Notes: generated by a model from the letters alone, not told the origin. A stretch of DNA of 64,000 nucleotides from Psychromonas algicola (GCF_004378355.1 NZ_SNUB01000004.1:103156-167155); one strand, 5' to 3'; shown: positions 1 to 9,321, counted from the stretch's first letter. Numbers and translations are program-made.

Positions 1-1
1 T

Positions 2-808
2 AAAGTTTCTATTTTCGATCGTGGTTTTCTTTTTGGCGATGCCGTTTATGAAGTAACGGCTGTGATTAATGGTAAATTAGTCGACAACGAAGGCCATATG
101 ATTCGTCTACAACGTTCATGTAACGAATTACAAATTGAACTATCTGTTGCATTAACAGAAATCACTAATATCCAGAAAGAGCTGATTAAAAAGAATGCCC
201 TAAATGAAGGTGGTATTTATTTACAGATCAGCCGCGGCTCTGCTGGCGATCGTGATTTTGGCTACCCAGCCAATGTAAAACCGACATTAGTGTTATTCAC
301 TCAAGCGCGTGAACTACTTAATAGTCCAAAAGCGACTAAAGGTATGAAAGTGATCACCACTGAAGATATTCGCTGGAAACGCCGCGATATCAAAACAGTT
401 GGTCTACTTGCGCCATGTATGGCTAAACAAGGTGCTATCGAAAAACAAGTTGATGATGCATGGTTAGTAGAAGATGGTTACATCACTGAAGGTAGCTCAA
501 ACAATGCTTATATTGTGACGCAAGAAGGCGTATTAGTAACACGTCCATTAAGCAATGATATTTTGCACGGTATTACGCGTAAAGCATTACTTGAACTTGC
601 TGAGAAAGAAGCAATCAAGATTGAAGAACGCTTATTTACCGCAGAAGAAGCTTACCGAGCAGCTGAAGCATTTGTTAGCTCAGCAACAACATTTGTATGG
701 CCTGTAGTTGAAATCGATGGTCACACAATCGGTGATGGTAAACCAGGTACTGTAGCGAAAAAATTACGTGAGATTTACATTGAGCTAGCAACAAAAACAG
801 CTGAGTAA
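2..808 (+). CDS. D-amino-acid aminotransferase-like class IV PLP enzyme (5' truncated by window edge)
   Basis: The reading frame is open from base 2, and the first visible residues (KVSIFDRGFLFGDAVYE) are the usual N-terminal motif of fold-type IV aminotransferases. The true start therefore lies upstream, and the GTG at 62 is internal. The PLP lysine is probably in RRDIKTVGLL (codon 392-394), matching the DIK lysine of D-alanine aminotransferases, followed by the TEGSSNNAYIV cofactor motif. D-amino-acid transamination is the best call by family; branched-chain aminotransferase or aminodeoxychorismate lyase are alternatives. The usual substrate-carboxylate motif RxHxF reads RDFGY here, so the histidine is absent and substrate range is uncertain. 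A perfect hairpin follows the stop. Confidence 0.8.
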   Translation, partial: KVSIFDRGFLFGDAVYEVTAVINGKLVDNEGHMIRLQRSCNELQIELSVALTEITNIQKELIKKNALNEGGIYLQISRGSAGDRDFGYPANVKPTLVLFTQARELLNSPKATKGMKVITTEDIRWKRRDIKTVGLLAPCMAKQGAIEKQVDDAWLVEDGYITEGSSNNAYIVTQEGVLVTRPLSNDILHGITRKALLELAEKEAIKIEERLFTAEEAYRAAEAFVSSATTFVWPVVEIDGHTIGDGKPGTVAKKLREIYIELATKTAE

Positions 809-830
809 TATCACTTAAACTTCGATTTTC

Positions 831-857
831 AAGGCAAATAGAATAACTATTTGCCTT
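831..857. terminator. Bidirectional terminator between convergent genes
   Basis: Perfect 11-bp inverted repeat (AAGGCAAATAG / CTATTTGCCTT) with a 5-nt loop, lying between the convergent aminotransferase and ABC exporter genes. The stem ends in A/T pairs on both sides, but the plus-strand U-tract is short. Confidence 0.7.
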
Positions 858-871
858 TATTCTCTCCGACT

Positions 872-2707
872 TTACTCTCCTATAAATCCACCTGATTGGC
901 GCTTCCAAAAACTCGCATATTGACCATCTAATTTAAGCAATTCATCATGTGAGCCTATTTCAGTAATTTCCCCTTTATCTAACACTAAGATTCGGTCCAT
1001 TTCTGAAATCGTTGATAATCTATGCGCGATAGCAATCACAGTTTTACCTACCATCATTTCATTTAGTGTCGCTTGAATTTGCGCTTCTACTTCACTATCT
1101 AGTGCGCTGGTGGCTTCATCTAAAATCAAGATAGGCGCATCTTTGAGGATCACTCGAGCGAGTGCGATACGCTGACGTTGACCACCTGATAATTTCACGC
1201 CACGTTCGCCAACTTGAGAATCATAGCCTTTATTACCAGCGCTATCTTCAAGATCAAGAATAAACTCATGGGCCTGCGCTTTTTCGGCAGCAGCAATTAA
1301 GTCTTCTTCGCTTGCATCGGGACGGCCATAGAGAATATTGTCTCGAATACTACGATGTAACAGCATACTTTCTTGTTGCACCATACCAATATTAGCGCGA
1401 AGACTTTCTTGAGTTACCGTTGAAATGTCACATCCATCAATTGAAATACTGCCTTTTTCTGCATCAAATAAACGCAATAAGGCTTTCACTAAGGTTGATT
1501 TACCTGCACCAGATCGTCCGACAACGGCCACTTTTTCACCGGATTTAATAGTAAATGACAAATCCTTTAAACCGCCCGCTTCCTTTCCATAATGGTGTGA
1601 AAGATGGCGAACAACGATTTGCCCTGCATCGAGATTTAAATCTCCAGCAGCGTCAACATCTTGCATATGAATAGGTTGTGCAACAGTTTCCATACCTTCT
1701 GAAATAACACCTAAGGATCTAAAAAAAGAAGATAAAGCCGCTAAGATCCAACCTGTCATCGAGTTAATGCGTAAAGCTAATGCGCCAGCAGAAGCAACGA
1801 CACCCACAGTCGTAATTTCATTGGTCCACATATACAAAGCACTGCCCACAATACTGACAATCAATACACCATTGAGCAAAACAAGCCCGGCATCCATTGC
1901 AGTTACAATACGGTTTTCAGCCATATAAGTTTGGCGATGGCTTTCGAAAATACCCGTTGCGGTATCGGTTTCTCGTTGAGTATGTGAAAATAACTTAACC
2001 GAGTTGATATTAGAATAACTATCCACGATAAAGCCTAAGGTACGACTACGCGCTGATGAACTTGCTCGTGCTGCTGGACGTACACGTTTTAATGACCAAC
2101 GTAATAAAGCGACATAAAGTATTAACCAAAGGCTTAAAGGAATAAGTAATAATGGATGCGCATTCGCTAATAAAATGCCAGCTCCAACCATATAAGCAAC
2201 AGTGAAAGTCATCGCATTCATCACTTGAAAAACCAAATCACCTAAAGCAGCTGGCATTTGTACAACGCGATTTGCAATTCGTCCTGCAAAGTCAGATTCA
2301 AACCAACCAACAGGCTGCTTTAAAACATGCTGATGTGAACGCCAGCGACCCAAGGCAGCAACATTGGGTTGAATTGCATTTTTAATTAATGCGGTATCAA
2401 TGGTTTGGATTAACGGTCTAAGAATAAGAATAAAGACAACAACAATAATTAGCTCAACCGCATAATTTGACCAGAACTCTGATGGGGAACTTTTAGAAAT
2501 TAAATCGACCAATCGCCCAAGGTAAAAAATTAAAAACACCTCCGCACCTGCGGTTGCAAAAGAAGTCGCTACATTTAAAGCCATAATTTTTCGAAATGGC
2601 TTAAAAAACGAATTCATAAATGGCCATATTCTATTCGGTGGTACGTCGCTGTCAGAATAGTTAATATACGGATTTACCCAATTTTCTAAAAAATCCAAAA
2701 CCCGCAT
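872..2707 (-). CDS. ABC exporter, fused permease-ATPase (MsbA/multidrug type)
   Basis: A 611-aa half-transporter expected to sit in the inner membrane as a dimer and export lipids, drugs or peptides using ATP. Residues about 35-330 are the hydrophobic six-helix ABC transmembrane domain. The nucleotide-binding domain shows Walker A (GRSGAGKST, ~392-399), the LSGGQRQR signature (~505-511), Walker B ([12 protein letters not shown], ~530) and the H-loop (AIAHRLST, ~562). The ATG follows AGGAG at good spacing. No partner half-transporter is adjacent, so it is probably a homodimer. The substrate cannot be read from sequence. Confidence 0.9.
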   Translation of the reverse strand: MRVLDFLENWVNPYINYSDSDVPPNRIWPFMNSFFKPFRKIMALNVATSFATAGAEVFLIFYLGRLVDLISKSSPSEFWSNYAVELIIVVVFILILRPLIQTIDTALIKNAIQPNVAALGRWRSHQHVLKQPVGWFESDFAGRIANRVVQMPAALGDLVFQVMNAMTFTVAYMVGAGILLANAHPLLLIPLSLWLILYVALLRWSLKRVRPAARASSSARSRTLGFIVDSYSNINSVKLFSHTQRETDTATGIFESHRQTYMAENRIVTAMDAGLVLLNGVLIVSIVGSALYMWTNEITTVGVVASAGALALRINSMTGWILAALSSFFRSLGVISEGMETVAQPIHMQDVDAAGDLNLDAGQIVVRHLSHHYGKEAGGLKDLSFTIKSGEKVAVVGRSGAGKSTLVKALLRLFDAEKGSISIDGCDISTVTQESLRANIGMVQQESMLLHRSIRDNILYGRPDASEEDLIAAAEKAQAHEFILDLEDSAGNKGYDSQVGERGVKLSGGQRQRIALARVILKDAPILILDEATSALDSEVEAQIQATLNEMMVGKTVIAIAHRLSTISEMDRILVLDKGEITEIGSHDELLKLDGQYASFWKRQSGGFIGE

Positions 2708-2752
2708 TATTTTCTCCTATTATGATTGTTAATGTTTTTTATAAATGCTGTT

Positions 2753-3184
2753 TCAATCTGTTATAGACTGGTAATAAATATCAAATTCGCTTTCATGAGT
2801 TTTTATGAACCCATTAGCTATATAAAAGTCATTTGATTTACTACCTCGTAAAGCACCCAAACGCACAGGTAATCCTTTGTTATGAGATGAAGAAACTATT
2901 TCACTAATGACCCTCTTGCCAATATTCTTATTTTGATACTGTGGTTTTATATAAAAGTGATCTAAATAAAAGTGGTCTTCAGCAGCTCGTAAAACATAAA
3001 AACCGAGCAAGTCACCATTTGTAAGCAATTTAATTGTTTCGTCAGGGTTAAACGTTTTAAGAAACCGATTTCTTACTATGCTTTCATCAAAACGCCCTAG
3101 AGCATCCAAGCTAGGTTTCATTGCAGCAGCTCTAATCTCTGCCAGTGTATTTCCATCATGTTTAGTTGCTTTAATATATTTCAT
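2753..3184 (-). CDS. GNAT-family N-acetyltransferase
   Basis: A 143-aa protein with the GNAT core: an acetyl-CoA loop of the Q/R-x-x-G-x-G/A type (YQNKNIGKRV, ~83-93) after a hydrophobic beta strand (DHFYLDHFYIKP), and a C-terminal NDFYIANGFIKTHE typical of the family (strand then helix with NGF). The open frame extends upstream to 3265, but that extension is hydrophobic and lacks a Shine-Dalgarno. The ATG at 3184 has AGGGAG close upstream, so it was chosen. The acceptor substrate is unknown and no neighbour suggests one. Confidence 0.8.
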   Translation of the reverse strand: MKYIKATKHDGNTLAEIRAAAMKPSLDALGRFDESIVRNRFLKTFNPDETIKLLTNGDLLGFYVLRAAEDHFYLDHFYIKPQYQNKNIGKRVISEIVSSSHNKGLPVRLGALRGSKSNDFYIANGFIKTHESEFDIYYQSITD

Positions 3185-3372
3185 ATATCTCCCTAAGAAA
3201 ATAAAACGTTTAATAATAAAAAAGCTAAAAAATAGTTTGATTGAATTGAGACTATATAAAACCAACCTTTAATTACAAATAGTTAACATAACAGTTTAAT
3301 AAATAAATTAACTGTATTTGCCTCCAAAAAAGAAGGATGATCACAATAATATTTGATAAAAAGAATAAAATA

Positions 3373-3696
3373 TTAAATTAATCTAAGAATTAAAAAAATC
3401 GACATACTTAACACCACAATGAGGAAAGTATTCTTTAACTTCAAGCTTAAAAAGACACAAACCAAACCAGCAATTAAAAATGGATTAGTAAAGAAGGACT
3501 GTTCAATATTACTCTCGCTTAAGAAAACAATAGGAACCCACATTGCAGTTAATACAGAAGGGGCTGTATAACTTAAAATGCTTTTCGCTTTAGTGCCTAG
3601 CTCAAAAGGTAGCTGCTTTGATAAAAACAAGTAGCGGCAGCTGAATGTAATACAGCTCATACCCAATAAAATGATCCAATAGTTGTCATTATTCAT
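3373..3696 (-). CDS. azlD: AzlD-family small subunit of branched-chain amino acid exporter
   Basis: A 107-aa protein, almost entirely hydrophobic with about four membrane segments and the early TFSCRYLFL stretch typical of AzlD. It works with AzlC as a two-component inner-membrane exporter of branched-chain amino acids in characterised relatives. Its start overlaps the end of azlC by 8 bp, indicating translational coupling. The final codons run into AT-rich DNA without a clear terminator. Confidence 0.85.
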   Translation of the reverse strand: MNNDNYWIILLGMSCITFSCRYLFLSKQLPFELGTKAKSILSYTAPSVLTAMWVPIVFLSESNIEQSFFTNPFLIAGLVCVFLSLKLKNTFLIVVLSMSIFLILRLI

Positions 3697-4432
3697 TAAC
3701 GAACTCCTCTACTGTTTTTACACAAAGCATTTCAACCAAAAAACCACTCAACATTCCTATTAACGTTGCAAGAATCAAAGCGTACTCACAGCCTAAAATA
3801 GAAAAGATAAGAACACTTACGCCACTTACCACAACGGATAAGAGTGTTGATTTATTTTTAATTGAAGGAATCACGATGGCAATGAAAGTGGCTGCTATCG
3901 CAAACTCTAACCCCATGTTTTCAATATTAGGAATAAACTGTCCGATATGAATACCTGCAAATGTAGAAAAATTCCAAACTAAATAAAATACAACACCCGC
4001 TGTGAGCGCATAACAATGGCTAAACAGTTTATTTTTTTCTAGATAAGCACAAGTTACTGCGAACATTTCATCTGTCAGAAAAAAGGCAATGCAACAGCGC
4101 ATCAAAAAAGAACTTTTCTTTACGTGCTCTCTAAACACTGCGGAATAAAGTAAGTGTCTTGAACTAATAACAAAAGTAGAAGTGAAAATTGACGTTAATG
4201 CGCCCCCCATCAAAGTTAAACTAGCAAGCTGCGCCGCGCCAGCAAAAACAAGTAAAGACATCAACTGAGCCTGTAGAGGTGATAAACCAACTTTTATAGC
4301 CAATGAGCCACACAAAATCCCCCAAGGAATAACAGCAATTGCTAAGGGTAAAACATCCATCGTTGCTTGATAGATAATTTGCATTTTTTCTTGTTGGATT
4401 CCACGATTAACAGTGATTGAACGGTTAGACAT
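3689..4432 (-). CDS. azlC: AzlC-family large subunit of branched-chain amino acid exporter
   Basis: A 247-aa membrane protein with the AzlC pattern: an early LPLAIAVIPWGILCGSLAIKVGLSPLQAQLMSLL-type helix pair (seen in pieces across residues ~25-65), an AGAAQLASL motif and a C-terminal helical bundle. The frame opens at 4450, but the ATG at 4432 follows ACAGGAGTC and is the better start. It is coupled to azlD downstream and lies 44 bp downstream of an AraC-type regulator on the same strand, which probably controls it. Expected to export leucine, isoleucine, valine or analogues; specificity is inferred from the family only. Confidence 0.87.
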   Translation of the reverse strand: MSNRSITVNRGIQQEKMQIIYQATMDVLPLAIAVIPWGILCGSLAIKVGLSPLQAQLMSLLVFAGAAQLASLTLMGGALTSIFTSTFVISSRHLLYSAVFREHVKKSSFLMRCCIAFFLTDEMFAVTCAYLEKNKLFSHCYALTAGVVFYLVWNFSTFAGIHIGQFIPNIENMGLEFAIAATFIAIVIPSIKNKSTLLSVVVSGVSVLIFSILGCEYALILATLIGMLSGFLVEMLCVKTVEEFVNE

Positions 4433-4476
4433 ATTGACTCCTGTACGCATTAAGTAACAGGAAGTCTAAAGCGCTA

Positions 4477-5319
4477 TTAACTAAGTGTATTGTATATTCT
4501 TGCTTGTTTTTGAAAACGACTCGGCGTGGTGCCTAATGCTTTTTTGAAATGGTGCGTAAAATGGCTTTGATCATAAAAACCACAATCAGTTGATACTTGG
4601 CTTGGTTTAACACCTAATTTCAACAATGCTTTGGCTTTTTTTAATCTAACTTGTATTTGGTAAGCATGTGGGGAAAGGTTAAAGTGTTTTTTAAACTGAC
4701 GAATAAAATGAAACTGACTTAAATCAGCCACTTCAGCAAGTTTGATTAATGAAATATCTTCTTCTGGATAACTATCTAAAAACTCTTTCGCTAATAATAA
4801 CTTACTACGACTACCACTGGTTTCTTTTGGTAAATCAAGGAAGGAAGAGTGCCTCAAGGTTAAACTCATTAAAGCGGAATAAAATAAAGTTTCCATAAGT
4901 AATTGAGAGCCATTTTCTTCCAGTTGTGCAAAGATCAACCTTAACTGATCAGCGAGATAGGGGTCATTAATAACGGAAGATTGAAAGTAAGGCGCGAGAT
5001 TTTTACCGTGATATAAATCGGTACTAATCTGCGAAAAATGCTCAGGTGTGGGGTACATCGCTTTATAACCCCAACCATTTTCTGCAGCCGATTGTCCCGT
5101 ATGAACATCATCGGCATTCACTAAGATAATACTGCTTTGTCCGGCAACATGAGATGCCCCACTTCGGAAAAATCGTTGCGCACCATACTCTATAACACCA
5201 ATGGTATAACCTTCATGGACATGTTTAGAAAAGTTTTGTTTGGTGTAATTGGCATTTACTACTTCAATTCCATTAAAAGCATTCGCAATGGTAAAGTCAG
5301 CACTTTCTTTCAATGACAT
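4477..5319 (-). CDS. AraC-family transcriptional regulator
   Basis: A 280-aa protein with an N-terminal cupin-like sensing domain (HVHEGYTIGVIEYG, ~33-47, then VNADDVHTG) and a C-terminal double helix-turn-helix (~185-275). The DNA-binding part includes LIKLAEVADLSQFHFIRQFK and the AraC signature DQSHFTHHFKKALGTTPSRF. It precedes azlC-azlD on the same strand, and AraC regulators of this cupin type are common next to AzlCD exporters. It is therefore likely a ligand-responsive activator of that exporter. The inducing ligand is unknown. Confidence 0.88.
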   Translation of the reverse strand: MSLKESADFTIANAFNGIEVVNANYTKQNFSKHVHEGYTIGVIEYGAQRFFRSGASHVAGQSSIILVNADDVHTGQSAAENGWGYKAMYPTPEHFSQISTDLYHGKNLAPYFQSSVINDPYLADQLRLIFAQLEENGSQLLMETLFYSALMSLTLRHSSFLDLPKETSGSRSKLLLAKEFLDSYPEEDISLIKLAEVADLSQFHFIRQFKKHFNLSPHAYQIQVRLKKAKALLKLGVKPSQVSTDCGFYDQSHFTHHFKKALGTTPSRFQKQARIYNTLS

Positions 5320-5539
5320 AGTACGACGCCTTTTAGGATAAATAGATACAAAGCATTAGTGATACGTTAAATAAATGCAAGTATACAAGTTTTCAATGCT
5401 TAAAAATTGTATAAAATTGCGCATTTATTTAAGAAATCTATTATCGGCAACTTTAACAATTATTTAATGATTTTCTCTTACTGTCTTAAATAATACACAT
5501 CATGGTAATATTCACACAATTATAAAGCTTTTAAAATTT

Positions 5540-7082
5540 AACCAGTGAAATAAAGTAAGGGATCAAAGTGGAGCATTACAAAAACGCACCGCAAAAGTTG
5601 CGAGACGAATTATCTCCTTTATTTGCAATACTGGAAGAGACGATAGCGCAAGAAGTTGAAAGTGCTTTTACAGCTATTATTGCGAACAATCCAAATTTAA
5701 CACTTTATTCACTTGGTCTTTATTATCATGGATGGGGGTATATCATTCCTACTTTTTCTTCAGAGGAAGGATTAGAGCAGGTAGCTAAACATTATATAGA
5801 AGCAGTAGAACAGATTGATAAACGTTATGGAAAAGGTTCTGATCAGGAGTTTGACCTAGAAAAGAAAACATTAAGGTGGAGCCCTTGTGATAGCCCGCAT
5901 CATGGCGAAGAAGAGCTTGAATCTATGATGCCCAAAACAGAAGCATTGTTAAGCAAGTTATCATCGATAATGGATTTCGCCGATCCAACGTTTGAAAAAT
6001 ATCAGTGGCCACAAGCTTACCAAGACGATAGTGAGCTTTATGACGATTTCTTTTCTGAGCTTTATTATCAATTTGAAGAGTTTGTGATTTCGGCAATGAA
6101 CAAAATTTGGGAAAATAAACATCTTCACGATTTTTTTGTGACAAACGATTGTGCGTTAACTTTAAATGCTGGCGATATTTCAGATGAAAATTTTCTCGAG
6201 TATACTGAAAAACTAAACAGTAAAAGAATCACTCAAAAGTTAACACAAGAAATCCAAGATTGGCACGAAGCAAGTAAAGAGCTCAGTAAAATTCGCCGTG
6301 ATAAACGACAACAAGAATTAACAAACTAACCCGAGAATTAAAGCAAGGAATTAAAGTGGAACACTATAAAAATGCACCACAAAAACTACAAGACGAACTA
6401 TCACCTTTATTTGCAGCGCTTGAGAATACTATTGCACAAGAAGTTGAAAGTGCTTTTACAACCATTATTGCGAACAATCCAACTGTACAACTTTATTCGT
6501 TAGGACTTTATTATCATAGTTGGAATTACATATTACCTACATTTTCCTCAGAAGAAGGCTTAGAGCAGGTTGCTAAGCATTATGCAGAAAGTTCCGAAGC
6601 AGACATCGAATTAGAAAAGAAATCATTAAGATGGAGCCCTTGTGATAGCCCACATCATGGTGAAGATGAACTTGAATACATGATGCCTAAAACAGAAGCT
6701 TTGTTAGAAGAATGGTCATCAATAATGGAATTAGCAGACCCAATATATCAACAATATCAGTGGTCGAAAGCTTACCAAGACGATAGTGAGCTTTATGACG
6801 ATTTTATTGATGAACTATATAATAAGTTTGAAGAACTTGTCATTTCGGGAATGAATAAAGTCTGGGAGAACAAACAGCTTAACGAATTTTTTGTAAAAAA
6901 TGATTGTGCATTAACGTTGAATGCAGGTGATAGTTCATACGAAGACTTTCTGATACACGCCAAAAAGCTAAACAGCGAAAAAATAACTCAAAAGTTAACA
7001 CAAGAAATCCAAGACTGGCACGAAGCAAGTAAAGAGATCAGTAAAGTTCGTCGAGATAAACAACAACAAGAATTAACAAACC
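5540..7082 (+). repeat. Tandem duplication of about 788 bp (leader, start and A domain)
   Basis: The region from just before the GTG start at 5568 to 6327 is repeated from just before the GTG start at 6356 to 7081. Even the Shine-Dalgarno/start context is copied (AAGGGATCAAAGTGGA versus AAGGAATTAAAGTGGA). The copies are very similar at their 3' ends (6236-6327 and 6986-7081). Short AGAATTAA-like repeats sit at the junction and could have promoted slippage. Confidence 0.85.
5568..6329 (+). CDS. DUF4303-like protein, single A domain
   Basis: A 253-aa soluble acidic protein of unknown function. The pattern LYSLGLYYHGW...TFSSEEGLEQVAKHY...LRWSPCD followed by a long amphipathic helix region resembles DUF4303 proteins, recalled from the family rather than searched. 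It starts with GTG after AAGGGA. It is a near duplicate of the first ~240 residues of the next gene and stops (ELTN then TAA) exactly where that protein continues into its second domain. It has no signal peptide or membrane segment. DUF4303-like proteins often lie near toxin/immunity loci, but no toxin is visible here. Confidence 0.7.
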   Translation: MEHYKNAPQKLRDELSPLFAILEETIAQEVESAFTAIIANNPNLTLYSLGLYYHGWGYIIPTFSSEEGLEQVAKHYIEAVEQIDKRYGKGSDQEFDLEKKTLRWSPCDSPHHGEEELESMMPKTEALLSKLSSIMDFADPTFEKYQWPQAYQDDSELYDDFFSELYYQFEEFVISAMNKIWENKHLHDFFVTNDCALTLNAGDISDENFLEYTEKLNSKRITQKLTQEIQDWHEASKELSKIRRDKRQQELTN

Positions 7083-8815
7083 CACCCACTACAACATTAA
7101 CCTTAGCCGACTTTCAAGATGTGATTGATAACTTCAATCCAAGTTTCAAAGAAGTCGATGGCGGTATTTTCTTAGATATTGAACATGACTATCCATTGTT
7201 CGGATCTTCGGAAAGAGAAGCGGCAGCAAACAGAATTCCATTAATGGAAGTACTCGAAGCATCTCCACACTATAAAGAGCTTCGTAAACTTTACGGTCAC
7301 TATATGGGGCCTGCGTTCAAAAAAGATGATTTATTACCTTGTCTATGTCGAGCACTTGTTAATAAATTAGGTCACGCATTAACTGAAAAATATTCAAATA
7401 GCGCCTTTAGTGTTTACATGTGTGTTGATCGAAACACCTTATATTATATAACCTTCATCAGTTATAGAAATGATGGCTACCAATTTTTTGATGCCTCTGA
7501 CGAGTATGCTCAGCAAGATATATTAGCGCGCCAAGTTAGTGAAATTCATGCATTTTACTCCCCTAAAGTCGCCTTTGAAGAAACGCCAAGTATAATCAGT
7601 TCATTGCAAAAAATACAAAGTGACGAAAACAATCTATTCTCCAACCGAGTGAATGCTTTATTTATTCAACTAGAAACAGCGATGAATAAAGAAATTGAAG
7701 CTTCTCTTCTTCGACTCATTGAAGATACTTCTCAAGATGAAGTTTACTCTTTAGGGCTTTGCTACAATCCGACAAGCTGGGAGTACTTAATCCCATTCTC
7801 AATGACCAATACTAAGTTAGTGGCTGATGCCGAACTTGAATTTTCTCGATATCATGAGTCAGCAAGTGTTAGCTTAAAGTCTCAAGCGTTGAAGTGGGAT
7901 AAACATTACCTTCATACAAGTATTGAAGATGCTCATAAAACTATGATGCCAGAAACTAATGCAGTGTTAACGCAGATGCATTCAATCTTAATTTTCTCAG
8001 ATTCAGAGCTTGAGGCATATGCACCAACAGAAGATACAGAAGCCTCATTTGAAGAACTACAACAAGGTATTTTTTCTATCATCTACGAACTTGTTATCAA
8101 TGCGCTTAATCGAGTAAGAAGAAATCAAAAAATTAATGCTTATTTAACAGAGAAACAATCAGTATTAGCGCTTATTTCAGAACAAGCTTCCTACGATGAT
8201 TTCTTTATGCAAATCATAAAATTAAATGGAGTGATTATTCACAAGCGAGTGAAAGAAGAAGCTTCACAAGGCTTTATCATTGATCAGGAATTGCGTGAGA
8301 TTAAAGAAGATATAGAAGCAGAAACATTAGCAAAATCTGTGTTTGAAAAGCTCTCAATGCAAGATTTTCAAGATGTTATAGATAACTTTAATCCAAGTTT
8401 TGTTGAGCAAGGTGAAGCTATTTTGTTATACGAGATTGGAGAGCAGCCCCCGATAGTTCCAGCTGAAATTGAAGAGATGATCAATAGCATCCAACTAATG
8501 GATTTATTACAAGATTCCCCTCATTTTGAAGCAATTCAACAACTCTATAGCAATGGCATTGGGCCAGCATTAAAACCAGGAGATATTTTACACCAGTTAT
8601 GCGAAGCGATTGTAGATAAGCTCGGTAATGCATTATTAACAAGTTTTAGAGACAAAGCTTTCTTGATACAAATGCACAGCGATCGTTATACGCCTTACAG
8701 AATTACTTTTATCACAGATAGAGGTGATGGGTATAAGTTCTTTGAAACACCAGAGGATGTAAAAATTCGTGGCTTTACACCTGAAGCTTGTAAAATAGAA
8801 CGCTTCAGTCATTAG
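6356..8815 (+). CDS. Multidomain DUF4303-like protein with A-B-A-B repeat architecture
   Basis: An 819-aa soluble protein made of two copies of a two-domain unit. A2 (~1-245) matches the upstream gene. B2 (~247-385) begins LADFQDVIDNFNPSF and contains GPAFKKDDLL and ITFISYRNDGYQFF. A3 (~425-655) is a diverged A domain (EVYSLGLCYNPTSWEYLIPF, LKWDKHY). B3 (~666-819) begins MQDFQDVIDNFNPSF and contains GPALKPGDIL and ITFITDRGDGYKFF. GTG start after AAGGA, 26 bp after the upstream stop, so probably co-transcribed. No catalytic signature is recognised. The A domain is DUF4303-like; I do not recognise B. Confidence 0.75.
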   Translation: MEHYKNAPQKLQDELSPLFAALENTIAQEVESAFTTIIANNPTVQLYSLGLYYHSWNYILPTFSSEEGLEQVAKHYAESSEADIELEKKSLRWSPCDSPHHGEDELEYMMPKTEALLEEWSSIMELADPIYQQYQWSKAYQDDSELYDDFIDELYNKFEELVISGMNKVWENKQLNEFFVKNDCALTLNAGDSSYEDFLIHAKKLNSEKITQKLTQEIQDWHEASKEISKVRRDKQQQELTNPPTTTLTLADFQDVIDNFNPSFKEVDGGIFLDIEHDYPLFGSSEREAAANRIPLMEVLEASPHYKELRKLYGHYMGPAFKKDDLLPCLCRALVNKLGHALTEKYSNSAFSVYMCVDRNTLYYITFISYRNDGYQFFDASDEYAQQDILARQVSEIHAFYSPKVAFEETPSIISSLQKIQSDENNLFSNRVNALFIQLETAMNKEIEASLLRLIEDTSQDEVYSLGLCYNPTSWEYLIPFSMTNTKLVADAELEFSRYHESASVSLKSQALKWDKHYLHTSIEDAHKTMMPETNAVLTQMHSILIFSDSELEAYAPTEDTEASFEELQQGIFSIIYELVINALNRVRRNQKINAYLTEKQSVLALISEQASYDDFFMQIIKLNGVIIHKRVKEEASQGFIIDQELREIKEDIEAETLAKSVFEKLSMQDFQDVIDNFNPSFVEQGEAILLYEIGEQPPIVPAEIEEMINSIQLMDLLQDSPHFEAIQQLYSNGIGPALKPGDILHQLCEAIVDKLGNALLTSFRDKAFLIQMHSDRYTPYRITFITDRGDGYKFFETPEDVKIRGFTPEACKIERFSH

Positions 8816-8872
8816 CGTTTATTGAGCATGATTTTGATGTTTAATAAATTTCAGCTCTAAGATATTTTCTAT

Positions 8873-8903
8873 AACCCTGCTTTAGTTTCTACTAGGCAGG
8901 GTT
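8873..8903. terminator. Terminator-like hairpin between convergent genes
   Basis: AACCCTGC / GCAGGGTT, a perfect 8-bp stem with a 15-nt loop, lies between the convergent 819-aa gene and the VOC gene. Neither strand has a strong U-tract after the stem, so it may act as a weak or bidirectional terminator. Confidence 0.5.
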
Positions 8904-8937
8904 AAAATAACGCTTCAAATTAGAATAGCTTGAAACT

Positions 8938-9321
8938 TTATTGTGGAACAAAATAAGTTGCACAGATCTTATGTCCCGATGGGTCACGTAAATAAGCTAG
9001 ATACAAACTTCTAGTCGCTCCGACTCGAACACCCGGCGCATCTTCACAAGCAGTACCGCCATTTGCTACACCAGCAGCATGCCACGCATCACCTTGCTCA
9101 GGCCCTGTCACGTTAAAACCAACGGTCATGCCATTACTCACAGTTGTAGGTTCACCATTAATTGGATTAGTTAATCCAAACACGCCATTGGGTGTAAAAT
9201 AAAAACAACGTCCTCTTTCATCAATCACACCTTCTGAGTAACCTAATACTTCCATAAGCGCATCATAGAATTTTTTGGATTTTTGAATATCATCGGTACC
9301 AAACATCACGTGACTAAACAT
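8938..9321 (-). CDS. VOC-family (glyoxalase/bleomycin-resistance fold) protein
   Basis: A 127-aa single-domain protein with two beta-alpha-beta-beta-beta units. It begins MFSHVMFGTDDIQKSKKFYDA, with a potential metal-binding His at residue 4, and ends in YLAYLRDPSGHKICATYF, the usual final VOC strand. The glutamate often found in that last strand is replaced (KICATY), so it need not be a classic glyoxalase. ATG after AAGGA. The phzF-family gene lies upstream on the same strand. Substrate unknown. Confidence 0.82.
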   Translation of the reverse strand: MFSHVMFGTDDIQKSKKFYDALMEVLGYSEGVIDERGRCFYFTPNGVFGLTNPINGEPTTVSNGMTVGFNVTGPEQGDAWHAAGVANGGTACEDAPGVRVGATRSLYLAYLRDPSGHKICATYFVPQ

